A stretch of 64,000 nucleotides of DNA, taken from positions 1 to 64,000 of the forward strand of contig NC_015187.1 in NCBI RefSeq assembly GCF_000202835.1, given 5' to 3'. Position 1 is the stretch's first letter; every line of letters starts with the position of its first letter. The notes beneath the pieces are model-generated. The model worked only from the letters and a program-made list of their open reading frames with translations, did not search any database and was not told where the DNA came from. Origin of the DNA: Acidiphilium multivorum AIU301. Lineage in GTDB: Bacteria; Pseudomonadota; Alphaproteobacteria; Acetobacterales; Acetobacteraceae. The translations under genes were made by a program, and so were the position numbers. Positions 7,913 through 17,026 of the stretch are shown here, piece by piece.

Positions 7913-8433
7913 GCCGCCGAACCCTCATCGGCGTTCGACCCGATCCGGCCGATCTCCTGCACGCGGCGTCGGAGCGAGGCTTGTTCCAGTTTGGCGAAGG
8001 GCAGGCTGGCGAACAGTCTGATACGGGTTTCGAGCATTCTGAACGCTGTCCGGAACGCCGTCATGCGTTCGAGGTCGGTTCCGCCTACGGCCGCCGGATC
8101 GGGCACGCCCCAATGCGCCGTCATCGGTTGTCCGGGCCAAACAGGGCACATCTCGCCAGCCGCATCGTCACAAACAGTGAACACGAAATCCATCACCGGC
8201 GCACCGGGAGCTGCGAATTCGTCCCAGGATTTCGAGCGCAGTCCTTCGATCGGCAAACCGGCTTCTTCGAGCATCGCCAGTGCACCGGGATGGACGTCGC
8301 CTTTCGGATGGCTGCCGGCGGAAAAGCCGCGAAATTTGCCCATGCCCCAGCGCTCGACCAGTTTTTCGGCCATTATGCTGCGGGCGGAATTGCCGGTGCA
8401 TAGAAACAGCACGTTGAGCGGCTGATTGGTCAC
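7909..8433 (-). CDS. arsC: Arsenate reductase, low-molecular-weight phosphatase type
   Basis: About 174 aa from the GTG at 8431-8433. That start is chosen because it overlaps the arsR stop codon as GTGA and because the family begins just before VLFLCTGNSARS; the frame is open further upstream. The P-loop CTGNSARS gives nucleophile Cys12, and DFVFTVCDDAAGEMCPVWPG supplies the Cys pair of the thioredoxin-coupled class. LMW-PTP-type ArsC reduces arsenate through an intramolecular disulfide. The operon thus has two non-homologous arsenate reductases with different electron donors. Confidence 0.85.
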   Translation of the reverse strand: MTNQPLNVLFLCTGNSARSIMAEKLVERWGMGKFRGFSAGSHPKGDVHPGALAMLEEAGLPIEGLRSKSWDEFAAPGAPVMDFVFTVCDDAAGEMCPVWPGQPMTAHWGVPDPAAVGGTDLERMTAFRTAFRMLETRIRLFASLPFAKLEQASLRRRVQEIGRIGSNADEGSAA

Positions 8434-8828
8434 GCCGATTTCGCCTTCGAGCGCATCGCTTCCTGCTTCGCTGACGGTAGTGCGGGATCGCAGGCTGGGC
8501 TGCAGATGGATAATCCTTGCCCGCAACAGTTCTCGACGAGAAATCCTACCAGCGTATTCATCGCCGCAAAATCGGCGGCATAGATGACGTGGCGGCTGAC
8601 GCGCCGCTGGCTGATCAGTCCCGCATTGCGAAGTGCCTGGACATGGAAGGTGAACGAGGACGGCACCAAACCGATCTTTTCGGCGATGTCTCCCGCTGCA
8701 ATACCCGCAGGGCCGGCCTCGACAAGGATTCGGTACGCCGCCAGTCGATGTTCATGGGCGAGAGCGGCCAGGGCTGCAACCATCCAGGCAGGATCTTTTT
8801 TTGGGCTCCGTGGCATTCTCATTTCCAT
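8430..8828 (-). CDS. arsR: ArsR-family arsenic-responsive repressor
   Basis: 132 aa winged-helix protein. ALAALAHEHRLAAYRILVEA and GDIAEKIGLVPSSFTFHVQAL are the ArsR fold and recognition helix. The C-terminal tail has a Cys cluster (ENCCGQGLSICSPACD), a likely arsenite sensor. The classical ELCVCDL site in the DNA-binding domain is absent, so sensing would be of the C-terminal Cys type known in other ArsR proteins. It is the first gene of the operon and faces aioBA across a 143-bp divergent promoter. Confidence 0.85.
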   Translation of the reverse strand: MEMRMPRSPKKDPAWMVAALAALAHEHRLAAYRILVEAGPAGIAAGDIAEKIGLVPSSFTFHVQALRNAGLISQRRVSRHVIYAADFAAMNTLVGFLVENCCGQGLSICSPACDPALPSAKQEAMRSKAKSA

Positions 8829-8971
8829 AATTATCGTAATGTCACCGATCTAGCATCGTCGGCTCAAATCCGTCAAGTCAACCGTGCCAACTGAAATGCG
8901 AAATTTTCTTGACGATTTTTATATAACGATTCTATTAATGTCGTAATATCATAATTCAGGGAGAGAAGCTG
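8829..8971. promoter_or_regulatory. Divergent arsR / aioB promoter with possible ArsR sites
   Basis: For aioB, TTGACG (8909-8914) and CTATTA (8932-8937) are 17 bases apart, a good -35/-10 pair. ATCGTAAT near 8833-8840 and GTCGTAAT near 8940-8947, each in an AT-rich imperfect palindrome, lie near the two ends of the gap and could be operators. No AioR-type sigma-54 promoter (GGCACGC-type -24/-12) was seen. Promoter boxes are visual matches only. Confidence 0.45.
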
Positions 8972-9454
8972 GTGAAAGTGTCACGTCGAGACTTTGTCCG
9001 GACATCCGCCGTAGCGGGCGTGGTAGCATCTCCCTTGATCGCAAAGGCCAACATGGTGATGCCAGATGGCAAACCTTGGCCTTCGGTCAAAGCAGGCAAC
9101 ATCAACCAGCTCAGCCCGGGCAAGCCCGTTTCATTTCAATACCCCGACGCGACATCACCCGCCTGGTTGTTGAAGCTCGCCGAACCGGCCTACGAAGGTG
9201 CAGGTTCGTCGGGTGATGTCGTCGCGTTCTCGGGCATCTGCACGCATATGGGTTGCCCTGTGGCATTCAAGGACGGCCGCTTCGTGTGCCCCTGCCATTT
9301 TTCGATGTTCGACCCAGCACGGAACGGCGTCCCCTATCAAGGATTGGCGTCGGATTATCTGCCGCAGATCGAACTCAGGATTGATAGTGCGGGTGACATT
9401 TACGCCGAGCGCATGTCCGGCCTGGTCTGGGGCCGGACCAGCGACGTTGCCTGA
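8972..9454 (+). CDS. aioB: Arsenite oxidase small subunit (Rieske)
   Basis: 160 aa. A Tat signal is evident: SRRDFVRTSAVAGVVASPLIAKA at the N-terminus. The Rieske [2Fe-2S] domain has CTHMGC (Cys90, His92, Cys95) and CPCH (Cys106, Cys108, His109). Cys90/His92/Cys106/His109 would bind the cluster, and Cys95-Cys108 form the disulfide. The protein transfers electrons from the molybdenum subunit to periplasmic carriers. The GTG start is supported by GGAGAGAAG upstream. aioA follows after 33 bases, the standard order. Confidence 0.93.
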   Translation: MKVSRRDFVRTSAVAGVVASPLIAKANMVMPDGKPWPSVKAGNINQLSPGKPVSFQYPDATSPAWLLKLAEPAYEGAGSSGDVVAFSGICTHMGCPVAFKDGRFVCPCHFSMFDPARNGVPYQGLASDYLPQIELRIDSAGDIYAERMSGLVWGRTSDVA

Positions 9455-9487
9455 ACGAGAAACTCCGAAAATCAAAGGGAGACGACT

Positions 9488-11902
9488 ATGGCCTTGTATC
9501 GCCGTGAGGAATCCATCCCGCTACCGCCCAAAAATGCGGAAGCCTATAATACTGCTTGCCAGTATTGCACGGTCGGCTGCGGCTACAAGGTCTATGTCTG
9601 GCCGGATGGGCTCGCCGGTGGGCTCAAAGCAGGCGACAATGCTTTCGGGATTGATTTCTCCGGCCCACAACCACCGATCGTCGGATTTTCCTATACTGAA
9701 TCGATGCATTCAACGATCCGCAAACGCGACGGTCGAACTTACCACGTCGCGATTGTACCTACGCACGACTCGCCAATTAACCCTATGGGCAACCATTCGA
9801 GCCGCGGCGCGGTTAATGCCAAAACAACATGGTCCGATAGCCGGCCGACCCAGGCGCGGCTGCATTACCCGCTGCTGCGCAGCGGCAGCGAATTCAACGC
9901 GATCCCGTGGGACGCTGCCATCGAGTTGCAGGCCCGGGTGATCAAGGGTGTCGCCGACAAGCATGGTGCGGACGCACTTTGCTCGAAAATCTACGATCAC
10001 GGCGGTGGTGGCGGCGGCATGGAGAACACCTACGGCACCGGCCGGCTTCTGTTCACCGGCCTGCAGATGAAGCATGTCGGCATTCATAACCGGCCGGGGT
10101 ACAGTTCGGAAACCTGGGGCACACGCGACCGTGGCGTCCATGAGCTCAATTATTGCTATGAGGATGCAAGGCTCGCAGATACTATTATGCTGTGGGGCTC
10201 AAACGCCTACGTCACCGCGACCGTGTTTTTTGTTGCGCACATGATGCCCAACCTGCAAGGCGCAACTACGGACGAGAAGAAGCGGCACTACGCAAAAGGG
10301 GAGGCGATCACACCGGCGCGCATGGTGATCGTCGATCCGCGGATCTCCGCAACGGTCAATGCAGCGCATGAAACTGGTGCCAAGGTGCTTCACCTGCGGC
10401 CCAATCTGGGCACGGATTACATGCTGATGAACGCGGTAGCGCGTGTGGTTTGGGAGAAAAAGTACTACAACAAGAACTTTCTGAACCAGCATACCGACAT
10501 GACGAGCTTCGAGGACTACAAGAAAAAATCCCTCGAACTGGATATCCCCTACAAGGACTTCATGGCGCGTGCACAGAAGATTTCCGGCGTGCCAGTCGCA
10601 CAGATCGAACAAGCCGCTGCATGGATTGCGCAACCCAAGCCGGGCGGCCATCCGCGACGCAGCCTGATCCTATACGAGAAAGGTGTTATCTGGAATTATC
10701 GTCAATATGATGCCGTTGCCGCGATCGCCCAACTTGGCGCACTCAGCTTCAATATTGGCCGGCCGGGTACCGGCACGGGACGAGTCGGCGGGCATCAGGA
10801 AGGTTATGCGCGGCCGGATTACCCCGGCCCGAAACCACCGCCGGATGTCGATAAGTATGTCCAGGACGGCAATGGGAAGATTTTCTGGCTGACCGGCTGC
10901 AACCCGTATCTCGCGGCCCAAAACAATGCGTATTTTCGCAAGCGGATCGGCGAGCGGGCGCAGGCCCTGACCGACTATCTGTCAGCGCAGAAGCAGGGCG
11001 ATGGCGAGCCTGCTTCGATTGAGCACCTCGCCGCCCGTATCCTGGAAGGACTTGACAAAACCAACGGTTTGTTCGTCACCGTGCAGAATATTTACATGAT
11101 CGAAAGCGCGCGCGACGCACATCTTATCCTGCCCGCGGCGCAATGGGGTGAAGCGGAGAACATCTCTCTCAATTGCGGCGACCGTCTCATGCGGCTCGAC
11201 GACAGGTTTATGGACCCGCCGGGCGACGCGAAACCCGACTGGGAAATCCACGGCCTCGTCGGACAGAAGCTCGAAGAACTCTACAAGGCCGACGGCAAGG
11301 CCGACATCGCCAGGCGTTTCGCCGGCATGGACTGGAAACACGGCGCGGATGTCGTCAAATCGATCCAGGATGACCTCTATGCCGGCATGAACACGAAGGT
11401 TCCCGCATCGCGTGCTAGCACGCTCGATCCCGAGAGCTTCAAAGGCGTTGATTACGCCTATCTTCGCAAGATTGGCCAGAAGGGTATCCAGACACCGGTT
11501 CGAACCGATCCAAACACCGGCGAACTGGTCGGCACAAAGCGCCTTTATTCGACCTTCTATTTCATGACCAAGGACGGCAGGTTCAGTTGGTACGGCACGC
11601 GGCCCTGGGATGACCATGCCTCCGCTAAGGTGGTCGCAGGCTATCTAAAATCAGATCGGACCAAATATCCGTTCTGGTTCACTATGGGTCGCGACCAGCC
11701 TCTCTGGCAGACTAGCTATCATATGCGCCACTTGCCCGAAAAAGCAGAAACGATTCCGCTTCCGTTCGTGCAGGTCAATCCGGCGGACGTTAAAAAGCTC
11801 GGCGTCACCAATGGTGACATTGTGATGATCTACAATGATCCTTGCCTATCCGGTTGTTACCCACACCCACTAAATGTAGGGTGTGTCCATTCCCCGGAAT
11901 AA
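9488..11902 (+). pseudogene. aioA: Arsenite oxidase large subunit, 5' part, interrupted by an IS
   Basis: Codes for residues 1-784 of the molybdopterin arsenite oxidase before running 20 codons into an IS1595 element. The 3Fe-4S ligands are present at Cys24, Cys27 and Cys31 (CQYCTVGC). Molybdopterin-domain signatures such as ENTYGTGRLLFTGLQMKHVG and LHLRPNLGTDYMLMNAVARV are intact. The protein has no signal peptide and would be exported with AioB. The remainder of the gene is found at 12923-13161. Removing the IS and one target copy restores an open frame of about 861 codons. As it stands, arsenite oxidation is probably lost unless a truncated protein works or the IS excises. Confidence 0.93.
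11833..11840. repeat. Target-site duplication, left copy (CAATGATC)
   Basis: CAATGATC in the aioA coding sequence immediately before the IS1595 left end; it is repeated at 12921-12928 after the right end. Eight bases is the usual length for this family. Confidence 0.9.
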
Positions 11903-12920
11903 AGCTCGTCAAAGGTTGGTGCGGCTGCCCTACCCGCGATTCCGAGCAGCGAGCGGAACGCGTTGAAGGGATAGAGGCGCCGGTTGAACCGAAACGTGAA
12001 TTCATTGAGGTAGGCTTGTAGATGTTTGGCGCTGACCCCGTGATGGATGCCGTTGATCCAGGTCTTCAGGTTGGTAAAGACCAAGTGGACGATCGGCAGG
12101 AATTCTTCTGCCACCTCCGGGTCGCCGCATTCGGCGATTGCATGGTGGTCGAACCCGCGCCTTCCGAGACCGGCATAGCCGCTCCAGTCGTCGGTAACGA
12201 TCAGCGATCCGGGAGCAACGGCGTTTTCGACGAATCCGCAGAGCGAATTGGCGCTACGGTCGGGGACAACAGCGAGACGAACGCGTCCCGCGTAGCGACC
12301 GTCTTTCCGATTGTCGAGCTTGGTTCCCGGTTTCCGGTGGCGCACCTCCACGGCACAGGCGACGAGAACCTTGTGATGGACACCCCGTCCATCGCCTCGG
12401 GTTCGTCCTCCAACCCACGTTTCATCCACTTCGACGTGTTCTTGCGGCGTGTCGCCAATCTTGTCGCGCTCGGGGCGCACCATCCCGGCGCGCAGCTTAT
12501 GAAGGATGCCGAAGGCGGTCTCGTAGCGCGACAGGCCGAGTTGCCGCTGAAATTGGACGGCCGACATTCCGGGCGTCTGGCTGGCGATCAAGTAAGCCGC
12601 CCAGAACCAAGTCGACAGCGGCGTGTGACTGCGTTCCATAACGGTCCCAGCCATCAGGCTTACGTCTTTGCGACAGGCCCGGCAGCGCAGAACGCCCGGG
12701 CGCGCCTCGAAACGGAACGGCTCGCCAACGACGCCGCACCTTGGGCAGGCGAACCCTCCATTCCAGCGGGCGCTTTCGAGATAGGCGGCACAGGCCGCGT
12801 CGTTCGGGAAAATACGCTGGAATTCCGGCAGAGACTGCGGGAACGGCAGGTCTTCACGGGCCAGGACATCCATGCCCAACACTAGATCTAGTAGGTATGG
12901 GAGTCAACCGGATAGGCAAG
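11841..12920 (-). mobile_element. IS1595-family insertion sequence (1080 bp)
   Basis: Bounded by terminal inverted repeats that share CTTGCCTATCCGGTTG (11841-11856 and, inverted, 12905-12920) and flanked by the 8-bp direct repeat CAATGATC. It contains one transposase gene reading against aioA. Intact ends, an intact gene and a perfect duplication show a simple and recent insertion. Confidence 0.93.
11857..12882 (-). CDS. IS1595-family transposase (ISXO2-like)
   Basis: 341 aa. The N-terminus has a zinc ribbon (CPRC at about 46-49 and CRAC at about 67-70) followed by SLMAGTVMERSHTPLSTWF, the IS1595 signature. The catalytic ISXO2-like domain has VEVDETWVGG (first Asp), IVTDDWSGY (second) and HHGVSAKHLQAYLNEFTFRFN near the C-terminus. 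The frame is intact and fills almost the whole element. Confidence 0.92.
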   Translation of the reverse strand: MLGMDVLAREDLPFPQSLPEFQRIFPNDAACAAYLESARWNGGFACPRCGVVGEPFRFEARPGVLRCRACRKDVSLMAGTVMERSHTPLSTWFWAAYLIASQTPGMSAVQFQRQLGLSRYETAFGILHKLRAGMVRPERDKIGDTPQEHVEVDETWVGGRTRGDGRGVHHKVLVACAVEVRHRKPGTKLDNRKDGRYAGRVRLAVVPDRSANSLCGFVENAVAPGSLIVTDDWSGYAGLGRRGFDHHAIAECGDPEVAEEFLPIVHLVFTNLKTWINGIHHGVSAKHLQAYLNEFTFRFNRRLYPFNAFRSLLGIAGRAAAPTFDELYSGEWTHPTFSGCG

Positions 12921-13161
12921 CAATGATCAAGGCAATGAGACCTTCGCCGTCTATGAAACCGACGCGGTGCCGCCAGGAACAGTGTTTGCACTAATGTACC
13001 ATTGGCTCGGCACCTCAAACAGCCTCACCTCGCCCTACACTGACCCGATGAGCACAAATCCCTGGTATAAAGGAACGCGCGTCGGAATCCGAAAATTATC
13101 CGGTGGCCTTGCGAGTGTTGTGGCAACGACAAGTTATCGGCAAACCAATACGTTTACTTGA
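12921..13161 (+). pseudogene. aioA: Arsenite oxidase large subunit, 3' part
   Basis: After the second CAATGATC the frame reads DQGNETFAVYETDAVPPG, then MYHWLGTSNSLTSPYTDP and PWYKGTRVGIRKL, and stops at 13159-13161. This is the C-terminal end of AioA, about 77 residues. It has no start of its own. The joined product would be about 861 aa, slightly longer than typical AioA (about 820-840). Confidence 0.9.
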
Positions 13162-13371
13162 ATCTCTTGTGTCGGCGGCACTTGAATATAGGACAGCTGA
13201 TCTTGCCTGGAGGGCTTCGTAGAGCGCAGATTTACCTGCCTGGAGTCTTTTCTTACGGTCAGTCAGGCCAGACCTTATGAGTGCGTATGCTTCTTGGATG
13301 TTGATTTCCGCTGAGATCTGACCCGGGGATTCCATCGAGATTTGACCCGCCCATAGTTTATGATTTGAGTT

Positions 13372-14166
13372 TCATGATGGGGTCAAGGCTGGATTTTTCT
13401 CCTTTCGTTTTTGGGATTTCTGCACGGAGCTATTTTTGAACCTGAAGCTGTCATTTCCGGTCTCGAGGATATGGCAGTGGTGGGTGAGGCGATCGAGGAG
13501 CGCGGTGGTCATCTTGGCGTCGCCGAAGACGGCGGACCATTCGCTGAAGCTCAGGTTGGTGGTGATGACGACGCTGGTGCGCTCGTAGAGCTTGCTGAGC
13601 AGATGGAACAGCAAAGCGCCGCCTGAGGCGCTGAAGGGCAGATAGCCAAGCTCATCGAGGATGACGAGGTCGGCATGGATCAGACGGCCGGCGATTTGCC
13701 CAGCCTTTCCCTGAGCCTTTTCCTGCTCCAGAGCATTTACCAGCTCGACGGTGGAGAAGAAGCGGACGCGCTTTTTGTGATGCTCGACGGCCTGCACGCC
13801 GAGCGCGGTGGCGATGTGGGTTTTGCCCGTGCCCGGGCCGCCGACGAGCACGACATTGTCGGCGGGTTCGATGAAGTCGCAACGATGCAACTGGCGGACC
13901 AGGGCCTCATTGACCTCGCTGCTGGCGAAGTCGAAGCCGGCCAGGTCGCGATAGGCCGGGAAGCGGGCGGCCTTGAACTGATAGGCCATGGAGCGGACCT
14001 CGCGCTCAGCGGTCTCGGCCTTGAGCAACTGGGAGAGCACCGGGATGGCGGCTTCAAAGGCCGGGGCACCCTGCTGGGCCAGTTCATCGACGGCCTGTGC
14101 CATGCCGTGCATTTTGAGGCTGCGCAGCATGATGACGAGCGCGCCGGTGGCGGGATCATGACGCAT
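13372..14166 (-). CDS. istB: IS21-family helper ATPase IstB
   Basis: About 264 aa from ATG 14166, which overlaps the istA end by 11 bases; the frame is open to 14226. AAA+ ATPase with Walker [10 protein letters not shown] and Walker [11 protein letters not shown], followed by sensor-like TTNLSFSEW. IstB assembles on target DNA and activates the IstA transposase. The family call is clear and no disruption is seen. Confidence 0.93.
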   Translation of the reverse strand: MRHDPATGALVIMLRSLKMHGMAQAVDELAQQGAPAFEAAIPVLSQLLKAETAEREVRSMAYQFKAARFPAYRDLAGFDFASSEVNEALVRQLHRCDFIEPADNVVLVGGPGTGKTHIATALGVQAVEHHKKRVRFFSTVELVNALEQEKAQGKAGQIAGRLIHADLVILDELGYLPFSASGGALLFHLLSKLYERTSVVITTNLSFSEWSAVFGDAKMTTALLDRLTHHCHILETGNDSFRFKNSSVQKSQKRKEKNPALTPS

Positions 14167-15694
14167 GGCGGGCCTCCTCAGATTGGCGCAAGCTATCGTA
14201 GCGCTCGACGTCAGCCTTGGGTTCATTGGCCAATGTCAGTGCCTGTGGCGCGGTGATGACCGGAGGCGGAGCCTGTTTGCCGTCGATCAGCCGGTGGAGC
14301 CGGTTGATGATATGCGTCTTGGACGGCACGCCGTCCTCCAGCGCCAGTTCCACCGCCACCAACACCGCCTGCTCGTCATGGTGCAGCACCAGGGCCAGGA
14401 TCTCCACCATCTCCCGGTCACCGCCAGGACGGCGCAGGAGATGTTGCTGCAGCCGCTTGAAGGCATCGGGCAATTCCAGGAACGGCGCACCGTTGCGCAA
14501 GGCGCCCGGCTTGCGCTGGATCACCGCCAGATAGTGGCGCCAGTCATACAAAGTGCGCCCTGGGCCGTTGTGCGTCCGGTCGATGATGCGCGGATGCTCG
14601 CAGATGATTTGCCCCTCCGCCGCCACCACCAGCCTGTCGGGATAGACCCGCAGGCTGACCGGCCGGTTGGCAAAAGAGGCCGGCACGCTGTAGCGGCTGC
14701 GCTCCAAGTGGATCAGGCAGGTCGAGGAGACCCGCTTGGTGTGTTCCACGAAGCCATCGAACGGACGGCCCACAGGCATGAGGCTCTCAACCTCGCTGGC
14801 CCAGACATCGGCAATGGTTCCCGGCTCGTTGCCATGCGCGGTCTGCTCCCACAGCTCCCGGCAGCGCCGCTCCAGCCAGTCGTTCAGGGCGTCCAAGCTT
14901 TCGAACGGAGGCATGGACTGCCACAGGCGGTGGCGTGCATCCTGAACGTTCTTCTCAACCTGCCCCTTCTCCCAACCGGCGGCCCGATTACAGAACTCGG
15001 CCTCGAAGAGATAATGGCTGGTCATCGCCAGGAAGCGGGCGTTGACGCTGCGCTCCTTGCCACGGCCGACCTTGTCAACGGCGGTGCGCATGTTGTCGTA
15101 AATCCCGCGCCGCGGCACGCCGCCGAGAGCTTGGAAGGCGTGGTTATGCGCGTCGAACAACATCTCATGTGTCTGCAGCAGATAGGCCCGGACAATGAAC
15201 GCCCGGCTATGCGACAGTTTGGTGTGCGCCACCTGCAACTTGACGCGGACGCCACCGATGATCGCAAAATCTTCGCTCCAGTCAAACTGGAACGCCTCGC
15301 CAGGCGCAAAGGCCAAGGGCACGAAGGTTCCCCGGCCGGCGGTCTGCTGCAGCCGTTGGCACTCCTCCTTCCAAGCCCGGGCAAAGGCCGCCACACGATT
15401 GTAGGAACCGTCATAGCCCAGGCTGACGAGATCACCGTACAGCTGCTTGACCGTCCGCCGCTGCTTGCGCGGCCGGTTCCCCTCACGCCGCAGCCACGCC
15501 GAAAGCTTCTCGGCATAAGGATCAAGCTTGCTCGGCCGGTCCGGAACCTGAAACTTCGGCTCAATCACATCAGACCGAAGATATTTGCGGATCGTGTTCC
15601 GCGACACGCCTGTGCGCCGCGAAATCTCTCGGATCGGCACATGCTCACGCTTATGCCACCGGCGGATAATGCTCAAAAACGCCATGTCCAACAC
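14156..15694 (-). CDS. istA: IS21-family transposase IstA
   Basis: 512 aa. N-terminal HTH ([18 protein letters not shown]), then an RNase H-fold DDE domain: [21 protein letters not shown], and [13 protein letters not shown] with the catalytic Glu. The C-terminal region includes the Mu-type beta-barrel ([20 protein letters not shown]). Length is normal for the family. Confidence 0.93.
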   Translation of the reverse strand: MLDMAFLSIIRRWHKREHVPIREISRRTGVSRNTIRKYLRSDVIEPKFQVPDRPSKLDPYAEKLSAWLRREGNRPRKQRRTVKQLYGDLVSLGYDGSYNRVAAFARAWKEECQRLQQTAGRGTFVPLAFAPGEAFQFDWSEDFAIIGGVRVKLQVAHTKLSHSRAFIVRAYLLQTHEMLFDAHNHAFQALGGVPRRGIYDNMRTAVDKVGRGKERSVNARFLAMTSHYLFEAEFCNRAAGWEKGQVEKNVQDARHRLWQSMPPFESLDALNDWLERRCRELWEQTAHGNEPGTIADVWASEVESLMPVGRPFDGFVEHTKRVSSTCLIHLERSRYSVPASFANRPVSLRVYPDRLVVAAEGQIICEHPRIIDRTHNGPGRTLYDWRHYLAVIQRKPGALRNGAPFLELPDAFKRLQQHLLRRPGGDREMVEILALVLHHDEQAVLVAVELALEDGVPSKTHIINRLHRLIDGKQAPPPVITAPQALTLANEPKADVERYDSLRQSEEARHAS

Positions 15695-15987
15695 TCCGTT
15701 CGCCCCCGCCTCTTCCAGACGGGGAAACAGTCAAACATGGGTCATGTGTGGAACGGCCCGGGATTCAAGAGCGAGCTTCGAAGATGTGGCGGCGGCACGA
15801 ATGCGGTCATGTGTCCGGCTTATCGGTGCGGCCTCATGACCGCCAGCCCAGATGGGATCCGCGAATGACATCCAAACAAATCTGCGGCATCGACGTGCCG
15901 TTGACCCAGGCTGGATTATCGCCATTCGTCGGTTCGACCGATCACCATCATCTTCTGTCGCTCCTGCCTCCCCGGCACCGGCCGCGG

Positions 15988-17004
15988 TCAGGCTGATGCC
16001 GGCTGCCGCCGGTATGCCTCGCCACGCGCCATCATCGCCCAGATGATCCGGGCGATCTTGTTGGCCAGAGCGATTGCCGCGATCTTGCGCGGCCGCCGCT
16101 CCAGCAATTGCAGCAGCCATGTGCTCGCCGATTTGCTGCCAGGCTTCGCGTATCGAACGACCGACATCGCACCGACGACCAGCAACTGGCGCAGCCGTTC
16201 ATTGCCTGCCTTGCTGATCCTGCCAATCCGATGCTTTCCACCTGTCGAATGTTCTCGTGGCGTCAGTCCCAGCCACGCAGCGAAGTGGCGGCCACTCTCG
16301 AAATTCGCCGGGTTTATCGAGATCGCCATGGTAATCGCGGTAATTGGTCCAACGCCGGGGATCGCAGCGAGACGCTGGCTGACTGGGTTGGCCTTATGCT
16401 GTTCCAGCAACTGCCGGTCGATCGCCTCGATCTTCAGATCGAGTTCAGCAATGTGTCGCCCCATCTGAGCGAACATCGTCCGAGCACCTTCCGGGATGGC
16501 AGCCTCATTTGTCAGAACGCAGACCAGCGCCGCAACATTGCCGCAGCCCTTGGCCGCGACGATACCGAATTCACCGGCATGGCCACGTAAGGCGTTGATC
16601 GCCTGCGTTCGTTGCCCGACAAGCATCTCGCGGTGCTTCACGATAATCGTCGCGGCCTGCTCGTCGACCGTCTTCACCGGCACAGTGCGCATGTCCGGCC
16701 GAGCGGCAGCCTCGCTGATCGCTTCCGCGTCGTTGCGATCGTTCTTGCCGCGCTTTACGAAGGGCTTCACATACTGGGGAGGGATCAACTTGACCCGGTG
16801 ACCCAAGGCGCCAAATTTTCGGCCCCAATGATGGCTTCCCGCGCAGGCTTCCAGAGCAATCTCTGTCGCGGGCACCTTGGCAAAGAAGGCTTCCATCTGC
16901 CCTCGCCGCAGATCCCGCCTCAGAATGACACGATCTTGCCCGTCAACGCCGTGTATCGTGAAAATATGCTTCGACGTATCGATCGATATCCGTTTAAATT
17001 CCAT
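15988..17004 (-). CDS. IS110-family (DEDD) transposase
   Basis: 338 aa. N-terminal RuvC-like DEDD domain: ISIDTSKHIF (Asp), IALEACAGSHHWGR (Glu), KNDRNDAEAI (Asp, Asp). The C-terminal transposase_20 domain has LAAIPGVGPITAITM and the conserved Ser/Thr-containing GLTPREHSTGGKHRIGRISK. IS110 elements lack clear inverted repeats and use a bridge RNA, so its ends (non-coding flanks about 15.7-15.98 and 17.0-17.06 kb) cannot be placed by eye. Confidence 0.9.
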   Translation of the reverse strand: MEFKRISIDTSKHIFTIHGVDGQDRVILRRDLRRGQMEAFFAKVPATEIALEACAGSHHWGRKFGALGHRVKLIPPQYVKPFVKRGKNDRNDAEAISEAAARPDMRTVPVKTVDEQAATIIVKHREMLVGQRTQAINALRGHAGEFGIVAAKGCGNVAALVCVLTNEAAIPEGARTMFAQMGRHIAELDLKIEAIDRQLLEQHKANPVSQRLAAIPGVGPITAITMAISINPANFESGRHFAAWLGLTPREHSTGGKHRIGRISKAGNERLRQLLVVGAMSVVRYAKPGSKSASTWLLQLLERRPRKIAAIALANKIARIIWAMMARGEAYRRQPASA

Positions 17005-17026
17005 CGGAGCGGCCCTTTCATGATGG

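Noticed and set aside
7439-8425. 328-codon plus-strand frame opposite the arsC genes
   Set aside because: Both arsC genes on the minus strand have intact active-site motifs; this frame has none.
11833-12928. Alternative reading that aioA naturally ends at 11902 with a divergent tail
   Set aside because: The 20 extra codons are IS end sequence, and the true C-terminus is recovered in frame after the 8-bp duplication.
13096-13335. 79-codon minus-strand frame (HTH-like ALIRSGLTDRKKRL) after aioA
   Set aside because: It starts inside the IS21 end and overlaps the real aioA C-terminus; I could not assign a family, so it is not called as a gene.
14165-15868. 567-codon open frame on the plus strand opposite istA
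   Set aside because: Antisense shadow of a GC-rich gene; no family features, while istA on the other strand is a clear transposase.
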